NCBI GenBank assembly: GCA_029379385.1
Contig: CM055612.1
Coordinates: forward strand, 16,802,001 to 16,866,000
Direction: 5' to 3'
DNA from: Quillaja saponaria
Taxonomy: Eukaryota; Streptophyta; Magnoliopsida; Fabales; Quillajaceae
DNA length: 64,000 bases
Below, in pieces: positions 1 through 11,459 of the stretch (its first letter is position 1; every line of letters starts with the position of its first letter). Below the pieces are notes generated by a model. That model saw only the letters and a program-made list of their open reading frames with translations. It was not told where the DNA came from and ran no database searches. The position numbers and the translations under genes are program-made.

Positions 1-510
1 ACGTTTCTAGTAACTAATCATTTTTTTATCCTAAGAGAAACTAGCATGTGAACAAACGTAAAAGAAGAAAAAATATCATATGGTGAATTCTCTTATTTTC
101 GTTATTTTCTTGGTGAATTTTTTTTTTAAAGTTTTAATTGTTTATTACATATGTATTTTTAAAAATATTTTATTTAAGATAGATGTATTAACATGCTTGT
201 CATCTTTTATTTGGCAATGTAGTTCTGCGTCATCTTCTATTAAGTAAACTTGGACAGAAGATAATAGCATGAACTATATTGATTCGATTTTGAAATTATA
301 AATTATAAATTCTTAATTTTAATTTTTTAAACTATAAGCACTAAGATGGATTCAAATGCAAACTATATGGATGAAAAATGTCATTTAGCCTAAATTTTAA
401 TTTAAAACTTAGTAAGTTTAATTATTTAAGACTTAAGTATTTATACTTATACATATACACCATTTTAATCATTTATTAAATTAACTCTAAAACATAATAA
501 TATATTAAAT
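1..510. other. AT-rich intergenic DNA
   Basis: No reading frame, terminal repeat or RNA-like structure could be recognised. The sequence is AT-rich with homopolymer runs. Confidence 0.5.
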
Positions 511-720
511 TTTGGCTTAGTTACACTTATAGTCCCTATACTTTGACACATAATTCACTTTAGTCCCTATAATTTAAATAGTTAAAATGTGGTCCTCACA
601 GTTTCAAGAACCCAACAATGTCATCCTTGCCATCATATGCCGTCCACTAGAATTAAACAAAAGCTAATCTGGACTAACGGATGGCATATGGCATCCAACG
701 TGGCAAAATGGTCCAAAGAA
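511..720. mobile_element. possible DNA-transposon edge upstream of the GRF gene
   Basis: The phrase TAGTCCCTATA occurs twice (near 530-540 and 561-571), followed by a block of higher GC. Such 'agtccctata' phrases are, from general experience, frequent in terminal regions of plant Mutator-like and related DNA transposons. No matching opposite end or target duplication was found, so this is a suspicion only. Confidence 0.3.
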
Positions 721-848
721 AATTCAACTATTAGCCTCATGAGCTACGTACGTAACCCATTCTACCTTTCCTTTTCTCTTTGCCCGTTACCAGTTTCCAT
801 CAATGCATCTTCATTGTTAGGGATTGAAGTCCTTGCTATCAGTCCAAA

Positions 849-1210
849 TTGAGGATAATGGTGAAAGTAAATGATGATTCTTCATCTATATATTCAGATT
901 CTAGCAGCATAAAGCATATAGAGATGCCTCAATTTTGTCCTTGTGGAGATCTTGCAATTATTATAATAGCATGGAATCATAATGTTGGTAGGAGGTATTG
1001 GGCTTGTCCAAATTTATGGGTAAGTTTTGGTTTGAAATCTGTAGTTTATGGGTTAGATAACTATGTAATTTAGCTCACAACTATCTATCCTTGCTCACAA
1101 ATTTACTGGTTTTTGGTTTTCTAAAGGAGGGGTTTCCCTGCAACTATTATGAGTGGATTGAAGAAGAGCTAGTATGTTGTGTATCTATATTTATGTCTAT
1201 ATATGAATAA
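849..1210 (+). CDS. small GRF-type zinc-finger protein, two exons
   Basis: Exon 1 spans 849-1019 and exon 2 spans 1127-1210. The 107-bp intron starts GTAAGT and ends AG, and the splice is in phase 0. The predicted protein has 84 residues. Residues 1-25 are Ser/Asp-rich. Then comes the GRF finger: FCPCG (residues 29-33), GRRYWACPN (47-55) and, after the splice, PCNYYEWIEEEL (61-72). The zinc ligands are probably Cys30 or Cys32, Cys53 and Cys62; the family pattern is CxCG, about 20 residues, GRxFxxC, then C-x-F/Y-F/Y-x-W. GRF fingers bind nucleic acid, and plants have many small proteins of this type. A short tail follows and the stop is TAA. The start could be Met1 or Met4. It may be a real gene or a transposon passenger, since a repeat edge lies upstream and an LTR directly downstream. 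Confidence 0.6.
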
Positions 1211-1239
1211 ATATATATTTAGTTCCTGACTATGAATAT

Positions 1240-2224
1240 TTAATACTTTGATTGAATTACATGATAAAGGTGCCATGTTGTAAAACTAGTTTTGTTGTAT
1301 TGTGTAATTATGTGAAACTTTGTTTGTGTTTGATAAAGGACCAATGATATTTTTTTTCTATATATAAACAAAATAGAATCCGCGTGCACCTCAAATACAT
1401 TTGCTTTGTTTGTTTGATATTTGATTGAAGATATTCTAGTAACTCAGCCTTGAGGATAGATATGCGAAGAGTATATATTCTTGATGTGCGGGAGCAAAAA
1501 TGCCTGAGGAGGATATGTATTTGGTATGCTGGTGCTGAGTTACTCTGATTGGCCCTTTTGGTTGCCTTGATTGATTTGTGAGTATATTGAATTACTTGAA
1601 TTGTATTTGCTTAGTTTTACGTTTTCTATATATACATACTTATAAAATTGAATTGTTTTGTAATTCATATTAATTTGACATTGTTTGATCTATGTATTTT
1701 ATTTATGTATTGTTTGATGCTAGTACGTTTTCACTCATTGAGACTTTATAACTCACACTTAGTTGGTTTATGTTTTTTTTTAGTATCAAATCTCATCAGA
1801 TGTCCTTGACAGACTCTTAGCTTGTCGACTGTATTGCGGTAATTTACTACTTTGCGGTAATTAGGATTTGAGTATTGGATTTTTATTCGTGTAGTCGTTT
1901 AGTCAGTATAGTTGTGGTAGATAAAGGAGCTAAGCTCTTTGTGGTTACTATTAATGTTGTGGTCTGGTTGTATGTAAACAAGTATATTTTATTTGTATTT
2001 TATTTAGGCATATTCCACTTTTCAGGGAACCTTCGTCAAAATTTTAGTTAAATTGTTATATATTTCAGTAAATAGGCATTTGTATTAAATTTGTATTTTC
2101 TAAACTTTACTTTCAATCTCTAGTTTGGTCAAAAGTTGTATATGTTTCTTGATTTGAAATCAGGGTTACGAAGGTTTGGTTACCCATTTTTTTGACCAAT
2201 CATGCTTCTGTGTAGAGTGTGACA
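1240..2224 (+). repeat. old, diverged family A LTR, 3' part
   Basis: Shares the ordered landmarks of the 3' part of family A: 'gataaagg-ccaa', the 'ctgagttactc' block, 'gatgctagtac', 'ggcatattccac', and the end 'gttacgaaggtttggttaccc' finishing AGTGTGACA. It is more diverged than the other copies and lacks the 5' part, so it is probably one of the oldest insertions. Confidence 0.6.
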
Positions 2225-3039
2225 AAGCACAACTTCTTGACCTTCAAGTCAACCCTTTGGGATATGTTAAATTCTTTTTAGTCATATTTGTAAACATAAT
2301 TACAGTCTTTATATTGACGTATATTAAATGGATCTCTTTTTTCCTCAAAAAATTAGTTTAATTTTATTTTGCAGTGCTTACATGATTGTTATTCATTACA
2401 TTACATGACATAAAAAAATAAAAATCAAGAACTTACGTTAAAGATTGAGTTTTTTTTTTTTAAATAATAATAATAAGAAATTTTGTAATAATGGATTTTA
2501 TTTCTAACAAATTGCCTTACGTAAGTACGGCTAGCGCAATGTGCATGACATAAAAATTAGTTTTAATAAAAATGAAGAATCATAGATATAAGTAATGGTT
2601 GATACTATTTTTCCCTTTCACAAACATAATTTATTTTTTCATAGTTTTTAAGTGTGTAATTCTTCATTTTTCTTCTTATTATTCTAACCAAGTGGATTGT
2701 CATCAAGCTTAAATATTTCCTATATTTTTTTTCATTTATATATATATATATATATATATATTCTAATACTGCTAAGAAAATATCATCATAATTAAATAAT
2801 AAATTAGATAGTATATATTTATTTATATTATCTATTTAAAAAGTTGGAGTCACGAGTTTAGCAAATAAGCTTTACCAAGATTGAGTTTGATTTGTTGACT
2901 AAACTAATCAAAATAAAACTTAAACTTGACTTGTTTTGAAAACTAGTTGATCTTCATCCAAAAATTTTACGAGTAGTTCATGAATTAACTGTACTCATTT
3001 ATATCCCTATAACTAACATACATCATAAAACTTGTGTCC
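2225..3039. other. AT-rich intergenic DNA
   Basis: Nothing coding recognised. It contains poly-T runs and a (TA)n microsatellite. Confidence 0.5.
2737..2760. repeat. (TA)n microsatellite
   Basis: Uninterrupted alternating T and A for about 24 bases. Confidence 0.9.
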
Positions 3040-3420
3040 ATGTATAAAATTGCTAAATAGCAAGTTAGGAAACCCAATGCTTGATTAGGGTAATGCTTGC
3101 ATCTAACAATTTCCAAACTTGAATGACATCTCTCTTATCCAAACTAAAGCAACCAGGTACATTGTATTACTCTGGCCTACAATTTTCTTTAACAAAATCT
3201 AAAACCATACACTCATCACCCAACAATAGCGATGGAAATACGTAGTAGGTAGAATATAATCAACTGTATAAAGCAACAAATCTAAGGTTGCTAAAGATAC
3301 AATAACTCTATCTTCTTGTGTGTGATCCACGTCCACTGAAGTAGTTGAAGAAGATGAAGATGATCCTATTAAATGGAGAAGAAATTGTTCTTCATCAACC
3401 GATAAAATCAATGATATATT
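3040..3420 (+). pseudogene. copy 1 of the acidic exon-1 gene family: promoter and broken exon
   Basis: First of three related promoter/exon blocks (others near 3.6-4.2 and 30.8-31.3 kb). A TATAAAG box lies at 3267-3273. The position of the ATG in the other copies, 62 bases downstream, is ACG here, so the start codon is lost. The rest of the exon is still readable: STEVVEEDEDDP, then KWRRNCSSSTDKIND. Similarity stops after about 3417, before the splice donor found in the other copies. Probably a dead, truncated duplicate. Confidence 0.5.
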
Positions 3421-3862
3421 TTTTTCTTGTCTGTTAATGTGTAAAGAAAATATAAAGCAAGTCTTTGAAATATAAAACTATGAAAGTAATATATATATCA
3501 TTGATTTTAATATTGAAACGTGAAATTAATATTTTCATTGATTCTCCTTTTACATGTTTTTCTTGTTTGTCAGTTAGTTCACAAATAAATTGAACTGTTG
3601 ATATCCCTATAAATAATGTTACATTTGAAAGCTTGTGCCCTTATATAAAACTGCTAAATAGCAAGGGAAAGCCAATGCTTGATTAGGGTAATGCATGAAT
3701 CTAACAATTGCCAAACTTGAACGATATTACTCTTATCCAAGCTAAACCGACCAAGTACATTGTATGACTCTTGCCTATAGTTTCCTTAATGAAATATAAA
3801 ATCATACACTCATTAGCCAATAATCGCAATGGAGATACGTAGTAGGTAGAACATGTATCATC

Positions 3863-3871
3863 TATATAAAG
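3863..3871 (+). promoter_or_regulatory. TATA box, copy 2
   Basis: TATATAAAG lies 65 bases upstream of the ATG at 3928. Box and spacing are preserved in copy 3 (30870 to 30935) and nearly so in copy 1. Confidence 0.55.
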
Positions 3872-3927
3872 AGACAAGTTTGAGGTCGCTAAGCCACAAC
3901 ATAACAATGTTTTCTTATTTGTGATCC

Positions 3928-4176
3928 ATGGCCACAGAAGTAGATGAAGAAAATGAATGTGATGAAAATGATGTTCTTAATTGGAGAAGAAATTATTCTT
4001 CATCAACCAATCAAATCAATGATACATCAAAGGTACTATTCATTGCAATTCACATTAGAAATTTCATTTTCTTTTCATAAAAAATTCCTTGTAATGATTT
4101 TTTTTCCCTGGTTTTGTGTGCTTAGAAACAAAGGAGGAGGAGACTAATGGTGGTTCTTCATCAGAGCAACCTTTGA
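3928..4176 (+). CDS. unidentified small acidic protein, copy 2 (two-exon model)
   Basis: Exon 1 is 3928-4032 (35 codons). It starts MATEVDEENECDEND, continues WRRNYSSST, and ends in SK before a GT donor at 4033. The candidate intron is pyrimidine-rich and ends in TTAG at 4125. An exon from 4126 would read KQRRRRLMVVLHQSNL and stop at 4176. An alternative reading frame of the downstream exon (ETKEEETNGG, then SSSEQP) looks more protein-like, but no splice site joins it to exon 1. I do not recognise the family. The support is conservation of TATA box, start codon, exon and donor between copies 2 and 3. It may be a decayed gene or a transposon-borne exon. Confidence 0.35.
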
Positions 4177-4281
4177 ACTGTACTACGACCCTTTCTCCCA
4201 AGTTTTAAGACTCTCAAACATGAGTATAATAACATTCCATACTTGCAGTCATGGACCTCTAACCTAGTTCTGATACCAACT

Positions 4282-6660
4282 TGTCATGCCCTCAAATACG
4301 AGTATGACTAGCCGGATGAATGAATATCATACCCCCTGTAACCATGAACTACTCAAGTACTGTACATTCCTGACTCTTAAACATATGAAAATTATGAAAA
4401 ATAAATTATTGTTGATTTAAAATAAAACCATGACTGGGTTACTTACTATAAAATGTTCACTGCAATTTCAGTAGTAGCTCCCCGTAAAGCGGAACTTACC
4501 AATAATACATATATATATATATATATAAACTACATGTTAAAAGGTCAACAGTAAACTATAATACCAGAATATCCAAAGGAGTTTTACTTCTATCAAAATA
4601 TAAAACTTCCATAGTTAAATCAGTATACAACTATAAATGCAAAACACTTAAAGTGACTGCAAGTGTTATCTCTTACTCTCCAAGTATGCGATTACCGAGA
4701 TGACCTTGCCACAGCAGAGGCAGGTAGCAAATTCTGTCATGGCCCACTATGGTTTCTTGGAAACTAAAAAGAAATAACCACAAAGGAAGAAGTGAGTCAC
4801 AAGGACTCAGTGAGCAACTACGTACCCTAAGGGTACGAACATCACACAACGCATATAATATTGACTAGTCTCATGTCTACATTTAACTATGCACTTACAT
4901 ATTTATAATTATCCTACGGTTACAATTAACATATTTCACAACTTTCAACATGGAAACCATATCAGACAAAAAAATCAAAGCATACAAACAAACAAAAGGC
5001 AAAAAAGTAACTCAGCCCCGCATAACAGTATCTTCCCCATCGGGCATTTACGCGCTTGCACAACAGGTTAATTCATCGTATACAATCCATCCCACCAGGG
5101 TTGAGTACTCAATTTTGAAAACATTTATCAACATCAAAATTAGAATAGCTTATAATTTCAATTTAGAATGTCTTAAGTGGACCTATATCTTAATGTTAGA
5201 AATAAAATCATTGTTTTCAAAAAAATCTCAGTTTGTTGGCCTTTATCAACCACAATCAATATCAAACAAATATAATTCAATTAAATAACTAAAACATTGT
5301 ATTTTCTTATTTTTCCACATAACACCTCAATTCAAACATGCATATAATTGCACATAATAATCTGGCAACCAAAGTACACGTAATTCACTCACTGAGTTTA
5401 AGAATGTGGCTCGTCCATCCGTCTAGTTTGTGAAAGTGTTAGAATATCCTCGACACCATTTAGAGCTGAAAACTATAAGTTTACATATTAATTAACATAA
5501 TTATTATTCCTCATTGGTACATACGTACCTTCTTAATGTAAAATTTGGAATTAATTCTTTACTTGTTTATTTACTATTATAGTCTATATCCATTCTTATT
5601 TCCAATTTCTAATTCCTTCTTTTAACTGGTATTATTTTATCACCTACATAATACTAATTAATTAACTATTGTTACTATCATAAACATCAATGATTAATAC
5701 ATAAAGGATCTTAGCTAACATCAAAACCAATTATGAGAACACTTACTTAGTAACCAATAAGAAAAGAGTTCCTTGAATATATATATACATGCTTATACTA
5801 AGAAATTCTCCATCATCTAATTATTCTACGTTATTCATGCTTAATTATGAAGGTCTAATTATACTCTATATTTAAATTTAATTAGAACTTGGAATATCCA
5901 TTTCCATCATCTTAATTCTTTATTTATTAATTATTTTTTTTCGCCTGACAAATTGGACTTTTAAAAAAAATACTATAACTAATTCCTATATATAACAAAA
6001 CTAACAACAATTAAATTAATCAATATTTTTATGCAGTAAAACTCTTACATTTAATCCCTATTGGTATACCTTCTTAACACCTAAAAATCATCTTTTAAAC
6101 TAACTTTCAATTCAGTTTTCAAGGGAGGAAAACATACTTATAGGACTGGCTTCTACTCCCTTGATCCTATGATTTTAGACTTTAAAATCGGACAAAGGAG
6201 CAAAATCATACTAAACTTGCCATCTTAAAATAGAGTACAGCAAATGATATTCCAACCCCCCTTTTTCCTGCTTGTTATATCATTGAAATAGAAGGAGCTA
6301 AGCTGCAAAGGTTGTTTTACCCTACACGTTTTCACATAGTCAAGACCAACCCTTTAAACAATAGTAATTTATTTTCTAAAACCAACTAGAACAAAGCCTA
6401 CACGATTGCTTCCTCTTGCTGACATTCTCACTTCCACACCAACAAAAAACCATTCCCACATGGCAAGGATAGTATAATAATAGAGGAGATTAATTTGACT
6501 CCAACCAAAGAACACACTAAGTCGGTTCCTATCAAGAAAAGGACAAGGACAAGGACTTATAATAATATAATCCATGGCTACGATTTGCTTTCTAATTTGT
6601 GGTTGACAATAAGTTTCCATATATATAAATATTTGTATGTGTATATATATTTTATTCCGT
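4282..6660 (-). mobile_element. family A LTR, minus orientation, 5' end lost
   Basis: Starts TGTCATGCCCTC, a diverged form of the family's reverse-orientation edge TGTCACACCCCTC, followed by 'gactagcc'. Inverted family landmarks follow in order: 'gggtacgaacatcac' (4834), 'gcgcttgcacaacag' (5051), 'ttgttggcctttatcaacc' (5233), and 'atatcctcgacacc' (5444). The far end cannot be fixed and fades into AT-rich DNA and a microsatellite. It separates copy 2 of the small gene from the block at 6838 that directly follows the gene in copy 3. Confidence 0.6.
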
Positions 6661-6732
6661 TATTTTAGATCTATAAAATTTACACTAAATTTTGATTAAT
6701 TAATATTATAATATAATTAAATTAATTCCTGA

Positions 6733-6736
<4 letters not shown>

Positions 6737-6776
<40 letters not shown>

Positions 6777-6790
6777 TTATTTATTTATTT
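6737..6790. repeat. (AT)n and (TTTA)n microsatellite
   Basis: A long alternating AT run followed directly by TTTA units. Confidence 0.9.
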
Positions 6791-6837
6791 TAATCTGTCG
6801 AGTCACACAAATTACGTTCGTAAATATGCTAAATTAT

Positions 6838-7215
6838 CAGGGTGCAACAATATTTATGGTTGTACTGTCTAGGAATATTGGTGAGCAGGCTTTACAACTG
6901 TGAGCATGCTTGCATCTTTACAATTGTATATGTTCTTTGTGTTACGATGTGTGTATCTTTTCTTTTGCTTCTTTACATCTACTAATTATTTCTTCTTCTT
7001 CTTATCATTTTTTATAAAAAAAATTATTTTATTATTGACAACGTTTGTTTATTTGATCATATTTCAGTTTGCTATTGGCATAGCCGTATATTGAACTCAT
7101 GCCAAAATGGATCCACGAGAATGAGGGAGCAAATGGAGATGTAAAAAAGTAAAAATTTTCACATGGAACAAGGATGACCTGATTAATATATTCCTATTGT
7201 TTATGAAAATAGTGT
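6838..7215 (+). repeat. duplicated block Q, copy 1
   Basis: Closely matches 31245-31670 ('ctgtctaggaatattggtgag' style start, 'tttgctattggcatagcc', 'gaacaaggatgacctgattaatata'). It contains short readable stretches but no frame I can assign. In copy 3 it lies directly after the small acidic gene, so it may be its downstream part. Confidence 0.55.
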
Positions 7216-9224
7216 AATAAGTTGTGAATTATATATAGGCCAAGGCATGTGGTCTAGATGTAATGTGAACCGTTGAACTTGAATTGTGAAAATACATTTG
7301 TTACTTTCCTTTTAGCATCCAATTTGGATAATTAATATTTAGTTATTTTCCTAGTTGCAATAATAGGCATATAACTTTCCTTTTATTTTATGCATTATAA
7401 GTTTTCTCTTATTTTGGGTAAGACTTTATTTCTATTTTCCTTAATTTAGAAGGGAAACTTTCCTTCTATTATGTGTTTGCTTCCTTTTCTTTTGAGAAAT
7501 AATTCTCTTTCTATTTAATTTTTTATTTATATTTTACTTAGGAGGGAGACTTGCATTTTTCTATGATTATTATTATTATTTTTTACCCATGGTTTAAGGC
7601 TCGAATTAACTTAACGGAGTATTCTTTTTCATATTCAATTAGGGATAGAAGCATATAATTGAAGAAGCAATTGTAGACCTATGAGCTATGGCTATTTGAA
7701 CCATTGAACAAAAAAAAATGAAGTTTCTAATCTGACGTTGTATTTCATCTATGCGGTTCAAAATGTTACATAAATCCTATATAACTCAGTGAATATTAAA
7801 AAGTTTATTTTGGTAATTTATGTTAACAAAATAATGTCTATTAGTGTTCTGTTTATGTAGTGTTTTATATTTTATCTCCTGTAGTTTGGATTCTCCATAA
7901 TATATATATATATATATATATTGATTTCATATTACATACATCACCATTTGCGAGGAATAATATTATTTATGAAAATGACAAATTAACCAACCTAAGTTAA
8001 TTATCACCAAAGTACTTTCATTAATTAAGAATAAAAAGATATATACATGAACAAAGTCGTTTGAATATTTTTAAAATACACCGTAGTGTATAGTAGTTAG
8101 CATGGGTTATTATTTTTAAATTGAAGTTTCTAATTTGATGTAATGTTTCGTCCATGTGATTCAAAATGTTACATAAATCCTATATAACTCGATGAAAATT
8201 AGAAAGTTAATTTTGGTCATCCAAGTTAACAAAATAATGTCAGTTAGTATTCTTGTTTATGTAATGTTTTATATTTTATCTCTTGTAGTTTGGATTATGA
8301 TATATATATATATATATCATCCTAAGTATTATCTATCTCATGTGGTTTGGACTTAACAAGGGCATGAACAATTTAATTGCGATCATCCTAAATATTTATT
8401 TAGAAGCCTTTATAAATTATACAAAAAGGAAACAAAGAAATGTAATTAAATTGCATGTTAATTTAACCGATCCAACATGATTTATCAGTTTAATTTGATA
8501 ATATTATGTGTTAATTTAATAATTATATTAATTTGAAAAATCTTTATAATTATATTAATTTTTTTGTTTAATTAATAGATGAGAGATGGAGAATTGGTGA
8601 GCACATCGGCTAGATACACGAATAAGGTCATATTTAAGTAAGTTATATGAAGCCGATGAGGTCATAGTTCAGAAACTATAATGAGATTTGAATCACACCA
8701 TTGACATATGTTGGTTATTTTCTTCTAACTTGAGTTATTTTTCTCACTTTTTGAATCGATATATTAAGTTGTAAGATTTGGATTGGGTTTACCCATTGTA
8801 ATTTGACATATGATTGATGAAAATAATATATATGTATGAAAAAAACAAAGAACTTGTATGAACATCTCTAAAATTCATCTTATTGCTTCGTTAGTTAGTA
8901 CTATATTTACTAGGATTACTTGTTGTATTTTGATATCTGATTAATGTAAATCTATATCTAAACTTTACTAAAAGGAAAAGACCTTTTTATTACCACCTCC
9001 TAATTTTTTGGCAATTTCTTAAAACTAAAATTCTATCAACTTTTATTCTTTAATTCAACTAAAAGGATAATGTGGTCACTGTAATTTATTTTTTTAATAA
9101 AAGAAAATCTGACATATTATGAGAAGGAAAAATTATCTCACGTACCTCTCTAATTTTTCTTAACAAAAAAAAATAAAAAATTCTCACCTAATTTAGTTAA
9201 TACTATCCACTTACCTCCTAGAAA
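7216..9224 (+). repeat. duplicated block S, copy 1 (non-coding part)
   Basis: Long match to 33318-35240, starting at 'gtgaattatatatagg-caaggcatgtgg' and continuing to the LINE at 9225. Compared with copy 2 it lacks about 1.65 kb between block Q and this start (31671-33317 there) and carries an extra internal direct repeat (7721-8330). One exon-like segment begins ATGAGAGATGGAG at 8579, preceded by TTAATAG and followed by AAGTAAGTT. No family is recognised. Confidence 0.55.
7721..8330 (+). repeat. direct repeat, about 200 bp, offset about 403 bp
   Basis: 'aagtttctaat-tga' to 'tagtttggatt' occurs at about 7721-7893 and again at 8124-8297, each followed by a (TA)n run. The corresponding place in block S copy 2 (about 34130-34310) has a single unit apart from a different 148-bp duplication. 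The units are diverged, so this is not recent. Confidence 0.6.
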
Positions 9225-10288
9225 CGTACTCAACTCAACTTATAAATCTTAAATCTCAAACTAGTTGGGGTCGGCTATATGAATCCTTTTTCGCTATTCA
9301 CTTTAATCTAAAGCATCATTTTTAGTAATGCCTAGAGTAATTATATCATTCTCAATGACTATCCCCTTCCTCTCGGTCCCTACATGTAAGCATTGATCTC
9401 CTTCTACCCCATCTTACATCTACGACTAACATAAAGTCACATTTCTTAACTATAGAATATTATAGCTTACATTGGATATGTACAAACCAACTTAAGTTCT
9501 TTTCCTTCATTTCCTATTCGATAGGTTCTACCTCAAACTTCCTATATATCTTCTCATTTCGTATTCTATCATTTTTGTATATTTAGTCATCTATCTTAAC
9601 ATTCCCTTTTCAACTAATCTCATCTCATATGAGAGTTGTTTCTTAACTAAACAACATTTGGACCAATACAACATAGTCGGTCTTACTACTATCCTATAAA
9701 ATTTTCCTTTCAATCTATTTAGAATTTTAGGATCACAAAAAATTCCTGATGCACTTTACTACTTCATCCACTAGGCTTTAATTCTCTGATTCATATATGT
9801 TCAATTGCGCCATATTTTTGTAGAAATGAACCTAGATGATTAAACACATTTTTCATTAGGATTGCCTGATCATCCAAATTTATTTTAATCAACCCTCATC
9901 TAGTTAAGTAAAATAAAATTCCATATACTCGATTTTCGTTCGACTCAACCTAAGATCTTTAAATTCTAACACGTTCCTCCATAATTCTAGCTTTGAATTT
10001 AGACCATTTCTAGTTTCGTCTATCAACACGATGTCATTGGAAAGTAGCATACACCATGGAGCCCTATCACGAGTGGCATAAGTAAGTTTGTCTATGACTA
10101 AAGCAAATAAGTATGGGTTTAAGGATGATCTTTTGTAAAAACCTATTGTTATTGGGAACTCTCTAGTTATACCATCTACGGTCCTCACCCTAGTTATACT
10201 CCTTTATATATATCCTTAATAACTTCTACATATTTAGTTGGGACTTTCTTTTTCTCAAGAACCCACCATAAAACTTGTCTTGGTGCCC
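9225..10288 (-). pseudogene. RTE-type LINE reverse transcriptase, 3' part (minus strand)
   Basis: On the minus strand this reads as the C-terminal half of a plant RTE-clade LINE polyprotein with stops and frameshifts. The best open part is 9904-10188: VRT-like [12 protein letters not shown], then [13 protein letters not shown], then [16 protein letters not shown] and LELWRNVLE, ending [10 protein letters not shown]. The catalytic motif, normally FADD in this family, reads LSND, so the enzyme is dead. Downstream come the 'LDDQAI' and 'KFYRIVVRPTMLY' segments, and the element ends near 9238 with the conserved tail that reads IHIADPN, then stop. The upstream part is cut off at 10288 by a Ty3-type LTR. 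The same truncated arrangement recurs at 35241-36256. Confidence 0.8.
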
Positions 10289-10920
10289 TATTGATAACTC
10301 TGTAAAATAGGCTTATTTCACTATACTATTAATTTATATTTTATGCTAAATTCTAGGGTTTTGAGTTAGAATATTAGTCAAATTCAGTGTTTTAGTTGCT
10401 TAGGAGTTTTTTAGAGTTTTTACCATGATTAGGAGTAGTTTTACAATTTTTTGGTATTTAACTTGTTTTAGATATCTTTGCAGTGTTCTGATTGAACTAA
10501 AAAAAGAAAGGAATTCAAGATAGTGTTGTAGCACCAAAGAAGATAAAGCTGAGGCGCAACAAAAGAAAGAAATTGGCAATTAAGCCCCAGATCCATATGC
10601 CGCGGCTCTACAAAGATTAAGTCGCAGCATTGCTAAAATGAATAAAAGTGCAAGCTAGCCAGAGAGCTCCAAGTCGCGGCGCCTTTATACTGAAGCCACG
10701 TAGTCCTCAATGCATCTTGCTTGGTAAAAAGATAGAAAGATATGCGCTGCAGCGCCAATGACCTTAAGAAGTGGTGTCAATTTGAATGATGACTTCATAA
10801 AAAACTCAAGGAGTTGGCACTGCAATGCCCATAAGTGTGCAATTGTAGCAATCCATGTTGTACGCAGTCTGAGTAGGACTATACAAAACCTTCAGAGCTA
10901 CAGTACTGTAACCAATTTTC
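10289..10920 (+). mobile_element. Ty3/gypsy-like LTR, 5' part
   Basis: Begins TGATAACTCTGTAAAATAGG right at the break in the LINE and matches the first part of 36257-37699, including the GC-richer stretch with repeated 'cgcggc' and 'gcagcgcc' phrases. The similarity ends at about 10920, where a copy of the block S sequence 'tagtttggattctct' follows. The rest of the LTR and of the LINE is missing, so a deletion or unequal exchange occurred here. Confidence 0.6.
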
Positions 10921-11459
10921 AATAGTTTGGATTCTCTATAATATATATATGTTAACAATGTTGTATCTCAATTTTTTATATACAAATTGATTAAATATTA
11001 CATACATCACCATTTTGTGAAGAAAATTATTTTTGAAAATGACAAATTAACCAACCCAAGTTAGTAATCACTGAAGCAATAAGGTGTCATTAACTAAGGA
11101 TAAAAAGATATATACTTGAACAAAGTCATATGAACATTTTAAAAATACACCATAGTGCATAGTAGTTAGTATGGGTTATTATATCTTAGTAGTAATAACT
11201 GGAAAAAAAAAATGTGCTTTTTATGGATTGTTCTTATAGTAATTTTAACAATATAAGTTTTTGTAGTATATATATTACGCGAGAATCGTGTTTATGATAT
11301 ATACATATGTGAAGTCATAACATAAATCCATATAGTAAAAATGGCAGCTATTGCTGTCTTGCTCATATTATTTCTTAGCACATCTTGGACTTGTATACCA
11401 TTTGTCCTTCATAGAGTTATAGATATGGACTTGTAATGTAACTTGGATTGTTTCTTAGA
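10921..11459. repeat. block S-derived repeat, then unassigned DNA
   Basis: 10921-11200 repeats sequence also at about 7885-8110 ('tagtttggattct', 'acatacatcaccat', 'gacaaattaaccaacc', 'agtatgggttatt'). Part of it recurs just before the insertion at 55230. From 11216 to 11459 nothing is recognised. Confidence 0.5.

Noticed and set aside
4501..4527. Possible short palindromic or regulatory element
   Set aside because: It is a (TA)n run inside a family A copy.
6369..6620. 83-codon minus-strand frame
   Set aside because: No motif; lies in or beside the decayed family A copy.
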